Under the pieces are notes generated by a model, which saw nothing but the letters and a program-made list of their open reading frames with translations, ran no database searches and had not been told where the DNA came from. Position numbers and translations under genes: made by a program. Source: Phytopythium helicoides (Eukaryota > Oomycota > Peronosporomycetes > Pythiales > Pythiaceae). From it: 64,000 nucleotides of DNA. Every line of letters begins with the position of its first letter. Position 1 is the stretch's first letter. The stretch is from NCBI GenBank assembly GCA_024867545.1, contig JANFNE010000018.1:806001-870000 (forward strand), given 5' to 3'. Below, in pieces: positions 45,010-56,020 of the stretch.

Positions 45010-45545
45010 TTACGAGAACGAGATGAGCTCGACCTCGAAGATGAGCGTCGCCTTGGGCGGGATCACGGGCGGGTAGCCGCGCTCGCCGTAGGCGTACTCG
45101 TGCGGCAGCGTGAGCTTGGCGATCTGGCCGAGCGACATCTAGGGGAGGAGGAGAGATGACACGTGAGCACCAGCAGCGAACGGGGGACGCGAAGATGGCT
45201 GGTCGAGAACGAACCTGCGCGACGCCCTCATCCCAACCGCGGATCACCTGGCCGGCGCCGAGCTGTCGATCCAAAAGCAGCGTTAGCCACACGCACAGCT
45301 TTCATGGGCCCTTGAGGGCGAGGGGGACGTACGCGGAACTCGAACGGGCGGTTGCGGTCGCGACTCGAGTCGAACTTGGAGCCGTCGGTGAGCGTGCCGA
45401 CGTAGTGCACCTTGACGGTGCTGCCGGCCTTGGGGAAGTTGGTGCCGTCACTGTAGCCATCATCGTTAGCAGGGGGAGGGAAGCTCCGAGCTCAGGGGGA
45501 GGGCGAGGCGCACCCGGCCTTGATGGTCTCGAGCTGGAAGCCCAT
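45010..45545 (-). CDS. FKBP12-type peptidyl-prolyl isomerase, four exons
   Basis: Exons 45545-45514, 45450-45333, 45262-45215 and 45138-45010 join in phase to 108 residues, the exact size of FKBP12. Visible active-site features are [18 protein letters not shown] (Tyr and Phe-Asp of the pocket), [20 protein letters not shown] (Val-Ile and Trp at the base), and [17 protein letters not shown] (Tyr). The end is [16 protein letters not shown]12 proteins isomerise X-Pro bonds and bind FK506/rapamycin. The gene is exon-dense for this window, with all introns under 80 bp. Donors are GTGCGC, GTACGT and GTTCGT; the last is unusual but keeps phase. Confidence 0.93.
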
Positions 45546-45570
45546 GGCGGAGTCTGCTTGTTGGCTGGTC

Positions 45571-45586
45571 TGCAAATCGCAAAGTG
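45571..45586 (-). promoter_or_regulatory. Candidate oomycete initiator upstream of the FKBP gene
   Basis: Read on the minus strand, GATCACTTTGCGATTT lies roughly 25-40 nt before the start and loosely follows the oomycete initiator (TCA, pyrimidines, ATTT). Two or more mismatches, so tentative. Confidence 0.22.
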
Positions 45587-45763
45587 ATCGATTGGGAGAT
45601 TCGGCGAGGATGGCTGCGGAGTAATAGCGATTTTGAGGGCGGATAGTAGCGATTATTGGGGTCAAAGACGCGATTTGAAGGGCGAAAAGGCGATTTGGAG
45701 GTGAAAGGACGATTTTATATAAACTCGCATCTGAGCGGAGACTACGAGCGGCAGGCATGGAGC

Positions 45764-46554
45764 CTACACGCTCACGGGGGCAGACAGCGGCTTGCCGACC
45801 TCGAGATCCGTGCGGATGACCTTGGGCGAGGACGCCGCAGTCGTGGTTGGAGCATTGGCGGCCGCCTTCTCGGCAGACAGGTTGCTGCCGCCAGGCAGGT
45901 TCGCGTCGAAGCTGACGCCCTCCTTGATGATGACGTTGCGGTGTCGGATGAGCACGGCCGCGAAGATGGCCTGCGAAAGCAAGAGACGATCAGCTGATAC
46001 GTTCCTGGTGGCAGGGAGGATCAAACACTGAAGAGCAATCACGTACGTAGAGGACGAACATGAAGAAGGAGAAGACTGAGCCGGCCTCGTTCGAGTGAAT
46101 GCTGGTGGACTCGCCCTTCTCGGCCTGGACGCGCGCGAGGTAGGCCGCTCCGGCGAAGAGCACTGAGAGCGAGAACATCTGCAGCGCCATCATGATGACG
46201 ACGCCGATGAAGAAGCCCATGGCGAGCGGCGTCTGGTACTTGCGCATAACCATGGTGCCGCCCACGGACAGCGCCACGATGAGCAGCATGGCCCAGATGC
46301 CCACAAAGCCGAGCGACTTGGAGTCGGCCATGCCGCTGCCGTTGTTGTTGACCGCAGCCACAATCGCCGCCAGCGCGTACATGAACCCGAACGCCTGTGG
46401 TCGTGGCGTTAGTGCCATGGAGACAGGCGGCCGTTGACGAGATAGAACGGGGCCAACGCACCAGCGTCGTGATCCACAGGTACGTGATGAGCATCTTGGG
46501 GTTGCCGCAGCACGCGCGCGCCTTGGCCTGGGCCTCTGCTACTTGGATCGGCAT
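45764..46554 (-). CDS. Small four-helix membrane protein, unknown function, three exons
   Basis: Exons 46554-46462, 46394-46047 and 45970-45764 join in phase to 215 residues. Four hydrophobic segments are visible: GFMYALAAIVAAV, FVGIWAMLLIVALSVGGTMV, MGFFIGVVIMMALQMFSLSV and FFMFVLYAIFAAVLI. The N-terminal MPIQVAEAQAKARACCGNPK is Cys-containing and probably cytosolic. The C-terminal tail of about 45 residues is polar (NVIIKEGVSFDANLPGG then Ala/Thr-rich). Topology resembles small tetraspan proteins of the TMEM14 or TVP23 size class, but I recognise no signature, so function is open. No frame break. The start is the first ATG in frame with the TM segments. Confidence 0.6.
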
Positions 46555-48026
46555 CTGCGCGTCGCTCGTCGTCAGTGCGGACCGACAGGTCGCCTGCAGC
46601 GCGTAGCTCCTCGCGAAAAGATACTTTTTTGTGGGAGTTTCTTATCGCGAGTCGCCACCAAGCAGACTGCGGCGCATCAAGCTCGGCAACGAGGGCAGCG
46701 CATACCTTGACGGGCGGAGCGGGTGGACCGAGAGCTCTCCGAGCGGGGAAAAGCGATGTGCTGCTTCCAATGGCTCGCCGGCGGCTTTTTGGCTGGCGAG
46801 AGCGACCAGGCGGCTGTGGTTTCTGTGGGGTTTCGCCTTCCGCTTTCTGGTGGGCCGGGCTGGGTTGAATGTCTCAACCCGTTTTCAAGCGCGGACCAGA
46901 AGGATTCAACTTGAGTGCTGTATACTGCGCGGGCCGGGTGCGGCCTGAATGATATGGAGGGTTGAGACCCGTTGGTTTCGCTTTCAGCCACAAGGCGAGG
47001 CGACGAATCCTAATTGCAGACTGCACGCTCGCTCAGCCTTCCCGGCGATCGGTGCAGTGCACGACGTTGGAAGCAGCTTCCGCATGCAAGAGTGAGCGAG
47101 CGAGCGAGCGAAGAATGCGGCGAGCGAGTGCCAGGATGCGAGTGTGAAGCAAGCAGATCGCCTCCGATCGACAGAAACTCTGATATCCGCAAAGCGAACC
47201 CATCCTTCGATATAGAATACCCCTCGCAACGGTATCTTCTAGAAAAGGCTGAACTGCAACCGGTAGTCGATCTTGAAGCGGCGCGCGCACCCTCACCAAG
47301 CCTCGCATCTCAAGGAGCACTCACGCCCCCAAGTCGAAAAGATACACTGCCGTGGAATCCGCACAACTGCTCCGTCGTTTCGTTGAATCCTACTGAGCAT
47401 CTACGCTGCGTGCGTCAGCGGAGATCGCGATATCCACTCGCGTCTTGGCGCCTCTGATTGCGACGTCACGCGCGCCTCGTCATGCAAGAGGAGCGGCGTT
47501 AACACGTTTGGTGCTTGGATCCCATCGAAGCGCGAGTCCTGCATGGCATCACCAAGGGCCGTTACTGCATCGGGGCGGCTCTTTGACGGGAAAGACTCGT
47601 CTACAGATCAGGAAATTGACGGCCACGAGACTCGCGACGGCTCCCGCACAGTTGCAGTCCTACCTCTGTTGGCGTTCGTCGTGATGGCCACCCCGTCGGG
47701 TCGAGCATGCACCATCCAAATCGCAAGATGCATCGCCGCCCCCATGAGCCCTCGCGACGTTTGAGCTGTGGAAAAACCTCTGCGACTGTCTCTGATTCCT
47801 TCTGTCGTTTCTGCTTCGGCATGCTCGCTGCCAGCGCTGGGCAGTGGAGCGCCCGTCGACGGCTCAGGCAAGGGAGAAAAAACGCCAGCTCTGATGAGTG
47901 GACGCACTGTTGGGCATCACCTCCACGCCAGTGCTCGGTGCTCACTTGGAGATTGACTAGCTCGGCGGCAAGACACATGCAGCGCGAGCTCCACGCACTG
48001 AAACCGAGAGAGAGAGAGACCGACGC
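46555..48026. other. Region with candidate exons but no resolved gene
   Basis: On the plus strand, stretches around 47180-47400 (DIEYPSQRYLLEKAELQPVV) and 47490-47760 (WIPSKRESCMASPRAV) have a coding look and might be exons of the gene ending at 48512. I could not join them convincingly. The first 450 bp (46555-47000) show nothing. Confidence 0.25.
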
Positions 48027-48512
48027 ATGCGCTTCCTGCGCCGACTGCTGGCACGGCTTCGCACGCGGCGGTTCCTTGACCGACTCGTGCGCACCAAAGG
48101 CGAGCAACTGGGTGCTATTCGCCTGTCAGCTGCAGCCTCCAAGCTTCGTGAGACGCACGAGCAGAACTTCATGTCGACAGTGCGCGCATCGCCGTCCGTC
48201 GCGTCTCCACGCTCGACTCGCTACGCACCATCGATCTGGACCGGCGAATTCTACCGCCAACCAAGTCAACCTCTCATGAAGAGCATGTCAAGTCGCTTCG
48301 CGTCCGCAGGAATGACCAAGTTGTCCTCGTTGTCAACTAGCCCATCGACGAACGACTCGACGCTGCGACTCGAGTCGAGTCCACTCGTACTCTCGACCAC
48401 GGAAGAGGAAAAAAGCGGGTACTCGGAAGGTAGCAAGGGCGATCCATTCGAGATGTGGGACTACGTTCACCCCCAATTTGTGCGTCAGGTGTCGCTCAAT
48501 GAATGGATCTGA
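48027..48512 (+). CDS. Hypothetical Ser-rich protein or last exon of a larger gene
   Basis: A 161-codon frame begins with a strongly basic helix (MRFLRRLLARLRTRRFLDRL), then IRLSAAASKLRETHEQNF, a long Ser/Thr-rich middle, and ends GDPFEMWDYVHPQFVRQVSL. The aromatic C-terminus and biased but non-random composition suggest real coding sequence, and candidate upstream exons lie between 47.2 and 47.8 kb. No domain recognised. The ATG is the first in this frame, but translation may start in an upstream exon. Confidence 0.38.
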   Translation: MRFLRRLLARLRTRRFLDRLVRTKGEQLGAIRLSAAASKLRETHEQNFMSTVRASPSVASPRSTRYAPSIWTGEFYRQPSQPLMKSMSSRFASAGMTKLSSLSTSPSTNDSTLRLESSPLVLSTTEEEKSGYSEGSKGDPFEMWDYVHPQFVRQVSLNEWI

Positions 48513-48904
48513 GCAGTGTTTTTCCAACGGACTGCAGCCACGACACTCATAAAAAGAAACAACGCTGGCTTTTACTTCCGAGTCGAGTTGAAGCCAATCG
48601 CTCTGTCTACCACAGTCGATGGAATTTGCGCCTCACACTCGCTCTGTGGGGTTGATCCAAATAGTCAGATCCTTAGATGCCTTGGATACAGTAGCAAGCG
48701 CCTTGCAGGGTAGCAACGATGAGCAAGATAAGTCAGCCTCATGTGCAAGAGCACGAAGTTCGGAGATCGACCCAATTTTGCACGAGATTTGGATTGGTGA
48801 CGCTGCTGGTAGTGTTACTAGTGAATGAAACTTCCTTGGCACTGGTCTCCCTTTCCGTCTTGCAATGGAATTCCTGCAGGCGTCACTTTATTACGATCAT
48901 TCTC

Positions 48905-51900
48905 TCAGAACGTCAAGGTCTTCGCGATAATATGCTCGAGTACCCGTGTCGCGTTGTCGAGCTCCTGATCAGTCACGTTCTCTGCTGTTGCTCCACAGTT
49001 CTCAATCACTTGCCGGCATCGTGCCACCAAATGATCAAGCTTCTGTCGCTTCGTTTTACCACCCGAGGATCCACTTGCAGCAAGCTTCACTTGTGTGGTG
49101 CCAACCCCAATTCCCTCTTCTACTCCAGATGGAGACATGCTCGTCGCGACGCGTTCGGGTTGCTTTTCAGGCAAATGATCATGTTTTGCCACACAGTCTG
49201 CGCGTGCCTGACAAGCCTCAGCACTCGTCACTAATGAAACGACAGCGTCTGCCAACGCGTCAGAATCGTTGTCAAACTGTTTGTGGAGCATTGCGATTTC
49301 TCGCAGGTCATTCACCGTGTTGCTAGGTGGAAGCATTGAGGCGATCGTGAGAGTGTCGGCGATATTAGAAGACGCTAAGATTGCGTAAAGAGCATCGATC
49401 ATTTGCCAGCCCAGCAAAGGTGACTTCGTACCCTTCGCATGCAGTCCCAATTGTTGAAAAAGAGCTGTAAGCAGCTGTGCGACAACTTCAACATCACTTG
49501 GAGCCACTTGGGCATCGCTCAAAGCGGTCTTGACAAATGACACCACTAGTGCTGCTCTGGTCTGTTGATTGACACCCTTCACGCCCCCAACGTAATTTCC
49601 ACCCCCAGTCAGAGCGAGCAGATCTTTCATTGCCTTGACGCACATATTATCGCGGTTCCGCTTCAGCCGGGCTGCAAACTTGTCAAGCAGGTACAGACTT
49701 GTTGCAACCACTCGTGTGATGCTCGACTCTAACTCGGTAATTTCGTTATGATTGCTCTTGGCGAGAGTCCCGCTACGAATCCGCTTCGTTCCGCTGACTC
49801 GGACGGGTCGCTGTACTGTCTTTGCTAGCAGCGAGAGAATTTCAGCCACCACTGGCAGAACGATTCGCGTAAGCTCGGCGAGCTCAGCGGCATCCTCGTG
49901 TCCAACAATGTCGTCGTACACACTCTTGAGCACGAGCAAGCATGTGTCCAGCACTCGCATCGTACCAGAAAACTCGGCATTATCCATGGTGGCTTCTGGA
50001 GCAGTAATCTCTTTTTCAATGATGCTGACGATTGTCCCACAGCACTCGAGCGCCATTGGTAGATGCGCCGCAATCCACTGCTGCTTGTCTGTGCCGCTGT
50101 ATTCACGTAGCATACCAGCAGCCGCAAGCTGATGGAAAAGTGCAAGTCTTGAGGCGACCTTCGAAGAGTATGTGTGTAAGGGTCCGTCGCCACAAATTGT
50201 CTCGATATTTGAAGTCACACGCGCCAAACAAGCAGCCTTGAGCGTCAGAGGAAGCTTGGGGTACATGAAGGCGACCAAGCGACAGATATGGTCTACAAGT
50301 TGTTCGTTCGAGCATTCATCTCCGTCGGACGGGCTATCAGCTAGATTGAACAGCGAGTTCAACCCCGCCAAAGCCGTTTCCTCGTCCCAGCAGCAGCAAA
50401 CAAACTCTTTCCAGACTGCCCAGCATAGTTGTTGCTGATCAATCAGCGAGTGACCAACGAAATTCAATAGCACAAGCTGAAGGCGCTCAAAGTCAGGTAT
50501 CCGGTTAAGAAGCACGAGCATGGACTCGATTGAGAGTGACTCCATCTCGTCAATTGTAGCAGCGGATGATACGACTCCGCAGTCTTGATATCGATCGAAA
50601 AGCTTCGTGATGAGCTCTACTGCACCCTCTGCCTCATTTTCGAAGGCGTGCACAGTCGGATCAGCAGCAACAAACTCGACCAGGAAGCACCAATGTGCCC
50701 ACCGAGTCGCGACATCGCTTCCTAAGTCAATCCTTTCGATCGGAGATTCCGAGTCACTCTGTCGTCGTTCGTTGATCGCTCGCACAAAGTCGTCAGCCGG
50801 GAACCACAGCAGGGACTGCACTATGGTCCATCCACTTTCTGATAGCGTCAATGTTCCAGTGTCTGAGCCTGTTGCCATTCTCCCTGGTAATGTCAGAATG
50901 AGCTCAAGCATCGATCGAACGTCTTGAGCCAGTTTTTGCGGCAGCCGATGAGCTGTGGTGGTAGGATGAACCACTATCATTTCGAAAAGAGAGCTCGCGA
51001 CATTCACTGTAGCGAGAATGCTTTCCTCGAGCTACATTGAGTCAAAGTAAGTTGTCAACTTCAGCAGTGAATATTGCAGGAAGTAGTGTCGGCAAATCGT
51101 ACCTGAGACGACGACACCAACCCAGCTAATGCTAAGAACTGCCCTTGAACAGCACGACAGGTGAGTCGAAGCGATTTGAGAGCCACCCTAATTGAAGCGA
51201 CAGCAGAAGCAAGAGTTGCCTCGTCATCGGCACCAACCCACGCCTGGATGCAAGCCTGCAGACGAGAATTGGCATTCTCCATTGCCGCGAGCGCGAGTCG
51301 GATGGTTTCATCAACGTCCAGTGGAGTAGTCACCCCACCTTCGCTGTCCTCTATCTTTTCCTCCATCGCCAGCTTCAGGATGCTGAAGACGCGACGCTGA
51401 ACAAGACATTCACATGCGATTTTGCCAACTTGGTCAAGTTCTGCGTGCGATCGGAAGGTCAGTAGAAAGCCTTCATGCAGCGATTACCTGCCTCAACGCA
51501 CCTTCCACACTAGCGTCGCCAGTTTAAACTCGACGGGCTTTCCGTCCTTTGACAGCTGCGCGTGCAGTGCAATCAAAGCGTTCGCCACCGCTCTCGCTGC
51601 CGCTGCACCAGCGCCTTCTGCCTCGTCCACCTTGGACGCGAACACCTGCATGCAGCACGCGGTCGCACCACTGCATCCACCGCTTGCTCTTATCTCCACA
51701 ACCGAGCTCTCTCGTTGCTCGCAGAAACACCCGCGTCAGCGCCTGCCACAGCGCGTCCTGGTCTCCCTCTTCTCCCTCTTCATCTTGCTCTTCACCGCTC
51801 TTCGCCTTGGCCAGCACGTCCGACGCCTGTGCCACCAGCGCATCCAGCACCTTCCACTCCTCCGCTCCCAGCGCGTCGCCTCCATCCGCGCGCAACAACT

Positions 51901-52114
51901 CGCGAACCACCGCGGCCAGTCGAGCGCGCGGCGCCTGCAAACACTCGACGGCCTCGCGCACGCGCGCCGCGCGCTCCTCGTCGTCCACCGCCGGCGCACT
52001 CAGCGCAGAGCGCAGCGCCTCCCAAAGCGATGAGCTGGCGTCAGCGCCCGACTCAGAGTCGGCGTCCAGCGCGCCGGCGCTCGCCAGCAAGCGGCTCATG
52101 GCCGCGGGCTCCAT
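48905..52114 (-). CDS. Long alpha-helical protein of unknown function, three exons, one frame break
   Basis: Exon 1 starts at MEPAAMSRLLASAGALDA and ends at FKLATLVWK. Exon 2 covers ELDQVGKIACECLVQ through ALAGLVSSSQ, and exon 3 (about 51033-48905) is a 700-codon open frame ending DNATRVLEHIIAKTLTF. Introns have GTGCGT and GTACGA donors. In exon 1 one apparent extra base near 51640-51660 separates WMQWCDRVL from MQVFASKVDEAEGAG. The protein, about 1,000 residues, is almost entirely helical with HEAT/ARM-like periodicity (LVEFVAADPTV, QLVLLNFVGHSLIDQQQLCW, LARVTSNIETICG) and a basic C-terminal segment (GGKTKRQKLDHLVARC). The layout recalls large recombination or DNA-repair scaffold proteins such as the FIRRM/FLIP group, but that is only a guess from composition. 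Confidence 0.6.
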
Positions 52115-52338
52115 GACGGCAACGTTGCCTTTTTTGGTGGGAGGGCGGACCCATCGAACGCCCGCGTCGTGGGCGTTCCTCAACGTCAGTCTGTGTCTCT
52201 CATCCTATTGGTCAAAACTATATTTAATTTATATCATTGGCCAAAATCTTCTTAACATAACGCATTTTATTGGATAAAATTGGGCGGTCGGACATTGATG
52301 TTGGACGCCGCACCCCACATGGACACATTCCACATTCA

Positions 52339-53205
52339 TCACGCTCTTCCAGCAGTTGCCGGCGACTTCAACTTGTGGCGCGCGATCTTGACGCGGTGGA
52401 TCTCCGGCTGCGGCGCCAGGCGGCCGCCCCTGCCGCGCCACTTGTAGTCGTGGCGGCCGCGCTTGTGCTGCGGCTCGCCGCTGCGCAGCGCCGCGTGGCC
52501 CTGCAGCATCTTGACGACGGCGTCGAGCTCGCCGCCGTCGGCGCTCTCGGCGTCCGGGTAGCTCTGCGCGCGCGGGAAGTTGATGAGCATGCCGAGGCGC
52601 GTGCGCAGATGCACCATGTAGAACTCGAGCTGGCGCAGGTGGTCGGCGCGCAGGCTCTGCACGGCCTTGAGCTCCAGCACGTAGCGCGCGCCGCTGGGCA
52701 GGCGCACGACCAGGTCGGCGCGCCGGCTGCCGATGCGCTGGCCGTCGAACACGATGGGGATCTCCCACTCGGACAGGCACGCGAGCCCGCGGCGGCCCAG
52801 CTCCAGCTCCAGCGCGCGCTGGTACACCATCTCGTTCTGCGCGTCGCCCAGCGCGCGGTGCAGCCGGTTCACGATGTGCACGATCTCGCGCTCGAACTGC
52901 GACGAGTTCTCGATCACGCGCGGCTTGCGATCGCCGCTCTCGACGCGCGACGAAGATGAAGACGACGAGTGCAGCGGGATGGAGCACGTCGCCAGGTGCT
53001 CGAGCAGCGCGTCCTGGCCCCGTGAGGCGCGGCCGGCGGGGAACACGCCGCGCAGCAGCCGAGCCAGCGGGACGTCGTCGTCCGTGTCGCTCTGCGCGCT
53101 GCGCGTGGACGGTATGGAGCGTGTGCTTTCGGTCTTGACAGTGACTGCAAGCGACGGACGGGCAGCTGGCTGGGCGACTGGCGACGGAGAGCTGCGGCCG
53201 GACAT
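52339..53205 (-). CDS. GxxExxY-type PD-(D/E)XK nuclease-like protein, copy 1
   Basis: The 288-residue protein has a Ser/Pro-rich N-terminal half and a C-terminal domain resembling the GxxExxY family. It shows ALGDAQNEMVYQRALELELG (Gly, Glu and Tyr of the motif), RRGLACLSEWEIPIVFDGQR, RRADLVVRL (Asp), RYVLELKAV (Glu-x-Lys) and LRQLEFYMVHLRTRLGMLIN. The ADLVV...ELKAV core is a PD-(D/E)XK endonuclease-fold signature. The family is best known from bacteria and environmental genomes; a role in oomycetes is not established. It sits head-to-tail with a clear paralogue. I start at MSGRSSPSP; an upstream in-frame ATG (53403) would add 66 residues not present in the paralogue. Confidence 0.78.
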   Translation of the reverse strand: MSGRSSPSPVAQPAARPSLAVTVKTESTRSIPSTRSAQSDTDDDVPLARLLRGVFPAGRASRGQDALLEHLATCSIPLHSSSSSSSRVESGDRKPRVIENSSQFEREIVHIVNRLHRALGDAQNEMVYQRALELELGRRGLACLSEWEIPIVFDGQRIGSRRADLVVRLPSGARYVLELKAVQSLRADHLRQLEFYMVHLRTRLGMLINFPRAQSYPDAESADGGELDAVVKMLQGHAALRSGEPQHKRGRHDYKWRGRGGRLAPQPEIHRVKIARHKLKSPATAGRA

Positions 53206-53475
53206 GGCGAGGGAAGAGCGAGGAGGGACGATCCGCTTGATCGGTCGGTGGTGAATTGGGAAGTGACGACGAGCGGCGAGGTGGCGCATGAGCAGAGACC
53301 GCGTCCAGCGGCGAATAGGCTTGGATAAAGCATGCGTGGAACACCCAAATGGGTTGAAAAGTGACTGACAACTGGCTCCGCGAATGGATACAGACCACTT
53401 CAACTTTGCTTGTTGAGACTTCCTCTGCTATACACGAATGCATATTACGCACCTTTGGCTATCCTCGTGACGTCA

Positions 53476-54207
53476 CTAGCTCTGGATGAGCTCGACGCGG
53501 TGGATCTCAGGCTCCGGGGCGACTTTGCTTGGACGGGCCTTGCGCGAGGGGAGGTCACGCAGCTCGTTCTCGCCCTGGATCTTGGCCACTTCAAAGTCGA
53601 TCGAGGGAGCGCCGTCTTCGACTTCGAGGTCCGGGAACGTCTGTGCCTTTGGGAAGTTGATGAGCATCCCCAGATGAATGCGGAAGTGAACCATGTAGTA
53701 CTTGAGCTGGCGGAGATACTCTGGCGCGAGCTTCTGCACAGCCTTCAGCTCCAAAACATACTGTGAGCCGTCGGCGAGCTGCACGATGAGGTCGGCGCGA
53801 CGGGTGCCAATTTGCCTGCCTTTGTACATGATCGGGATCTCCCACTCAGACAGGCATGTGAGCCCTCGGTCGGCGATCTCCATGGCGAGTGCGCGCTGGT
53901 ACGACTTTTCGCCTTGCGCATTCCCGAGCATGGCGTACACTTCGTTCACCATCTTGACGAGTTCTGTCTCGAAGTCGGCAGCCGTCAGAATCGGTGTGCG
54001 TTGATCACGCTCTGCATCTATCGCTGCTGGTATCGAGCTGTCGGCTTGGATCGAGCACTTCTTGAGGTGGCTAATCAAGTCATTGACCGGGTTCGGAAGC
54101 TTATCGTGCGCGTCTTGGTTCGAACTATCCGACGACGAAGTGCTCTCGCTGGCTGCAGATAGCTCCTGTATCCTAGCAGCTCGTGCGCTTCGCGTCTCTG
54201 TGGGCAT
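53476..54207 (-). CDS. GxxExxY-type PD-(D/E)XK nuclease-like protein, copy 2
   Basis: The 243-residue paralogue of the preceding gene has the same domain order: Ser-rich N-terminus, LGNAQGEKSYQRALAMEIAD, RGLTCLSEWEIPIMYKGRQ, RRADLIVQL, QYVLELKAV and YYMVHFRIHLGMLINFPKAQ. The nuclease-fold Asp and Glu-x-Lys are kept, so both copies could be active. The C-terminus ends PEPEIHRVELIQS, parallel to PQPEIHRVKIARH in copy 1, confirming descent from one ancestor. The start at MPTETRSARAAR was chosen because the upstream extension is unlike copy 1. Moderate divergence between copies points to an older tandem duplication. Confidence 0.78.
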   Translation of the reverse strand: MPTETRSARAARIQELSAASESTSSSDSSNQDAHDKLPNPVNDLISHLKKCSIQADSSIPAAIDAERDQRTPILTAADFETELVKMVNEVYAMLGNAQGEKSYQRALAMEIADRGLTCLSEWEIPIMYKGRQIGTRRADLIVQLADGSQYVLELKAVQKLAPEYLRQLKYYMVHFRIHLGMLINFPKAQTFPDLEVEDGAPSIDFEVAKIQGENELRDLPSRKARPSKVAPEPEIHRVELIQS

Positions 54208-54489
54208 TAGCGTTGGCTGATTGAGATTGCGGCGAGACGCCAAAGTGCGGAATGAGGCGATGAAGGTGAGCGCTCGACCTGCGGAAGATTCTGCCAATGC
54301 AGAGCAGTCATTGGCTCGACGAGACCAAAATGGATACATGTGTGAGTGATGGTCTCACAGTACACTTCAACAACGAGTCCGAACACGTTTTGCACAAGTG
54401 GTGGAATTTATCGCCAACCCCACCTCGGTCTTCATACATGCTCCAATCAAACCATACATACCACACTCAGACTTTTGCCGTGGAGGGAG

Positions 54490-56020
54490 TTAGACGTCGA
54501 TGATGGGAGCCTTCGACTCGGAGCCACCCTTGCTCGGGGACACCACTGCATCGTACTGAGCACTCGTGTCCTTCATGTCTCCATCCGCCGAGCTCGTGAG
54601 CTTATAGTCATATGCCTGGCCACCGTGGTAGGACACATCGATGCCGCCAACCTCCTTTTCCTCCGAGACGCGCAACCCAACGGTGTGCTTGAGCACCATC
54701 AAGATGATCATCGTGGCGCAGAACGAATATCCACCGGCCACGCACTGCGAGATAAACTGGTGCAGCAACTGCTCCGGATTGCCGTAGAAGGCACCACCCG
54801 TGATGTTGGGGTTCACCTTTGAGGTCGCGAACAGTCCAGTGAGCAGCCCTCCAGCAAAGCCAGCGCAGCCGTGGATCGCAAAGGCATCCAGGGTGTCGTC
54901 GTAACGGAAGTGGTTCTTGATGTGCACGGCACCGAAGCCAACAGCAGCTCCAACAATCCCGAAGATGATCGAGTGCCACGGCAACACGTAACCACAGCCA
55001 GGGGTGATGGCAACGAGGCCTGCAACGGCTCCACTGGCGGCCCCGCATGGATCAAACTTTTGATAGAAAAGGAACTCTAGCGCTGTCCATGTGAGGAAGC
55101 CTGCCGAAGGGGCCAAATGAGTGTTGATAGCGGCCGTGGCAGCGATTCCATCTGCAGCACCCTCTGAGCCGGCATTAAAGCCGAACCAGCCGAACCAGAG
55201 CAACGTGGCGCCAATCATCACAAGAGGGACGTTGTGCGGCTTGACGGGCTCACCGTGGTTGTAACGCTTGCCGACAACGATTGCCGCAGCGAGTCCTCCG
55301 AATCCACTGGAGACGTGGATGACTGTGCCACCGGCGAAGTCAAGGCTGCCCATCTTGCCCTCCCAGCCAAGAGCGGTGAGAGCCCACGAGTCATCGAGCT
55401 TCAGAGCCCACATCCAGCGCGCCAGCGGGTCGTACACAATCGACGTCCACAGAAGGATGAACAGCACGTACGTGCCGAACTTCATGCGGCCGACGATACC
55501 GCCGCTCAATAGCGCTGGGGTAATTGTCGCGAATTGTGTCTGGAAGAAGGCGAACAGAATGTGCGGGATGTTGCCGCCGTACGTGCCACTCACGTATTCA
55601 CCGACGCCGCTGTAGCCCGCCCAGCCAAAGATTCCATCAGATCCAAAAGCTGCCGAGTACCCAAACACCCAGAACTGCACCGACACGAGCGCCATGCTCA
55701 TGAAATGACATCATCATCGTGTTCGACGCCATGTCTTCACCAGCAAGCCCAGCGTAGAAGAAGGCGACACCAGGCGTCATGATCATGACGAGCGCACTGG
55801 CCGCGAGCATCCACGCCGTATTTCCGGCATCGATGGTTCCGTCGTAGACGTGCGTGGCCTTCTCTCCCTGGCTCGTGTAGTTGACGCACTCGTTGGTGTC
55901 CGAGTCAAGGTACTGCGAGACGTCACATTCCACGGTGGACCCGTCGCCCTGTGCTGCTGCGAGTGCCACCAGTCCAGCGAAGAGCAGCACTCCGTATACA
56001 GCAGAAAGTCGCTTTGCCAT
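54490..56020 (-). CDS. Ammonium transporter, copy 1 (AMT1), one frame break
   Basis: AMT/MEP/Rh channel for ammonium uptake at the plasma membrane. A probable signal peptide (MAKRLSAVYGVLLFAGLVAL) precedes a short exported segment with VECDVSQYLDSDTNECVNYT. Eleven membrane helices follow. Key blocks are TPGVAFFYAGL, the signature DFAGGTVIHVSSG (first pore His), WFGWFGFNAGSEG and FAIHGCAGF (second pore His). The cytosolic C-terminus ends KAPIIDV. One extra base at 55702, compared with the intact neighbour copy, breaks the frame at MMMSFMSMAL; otherwise 509 residues. Part of a same-strand tandem trio. Confidence 0.95.

Noticed and set aside
53206..53403. Longer start for GxxExxY copy 1
   Set aside because: The extra 66 residues have no match in the tandem paralogue and lie in a likely 5' UTR.
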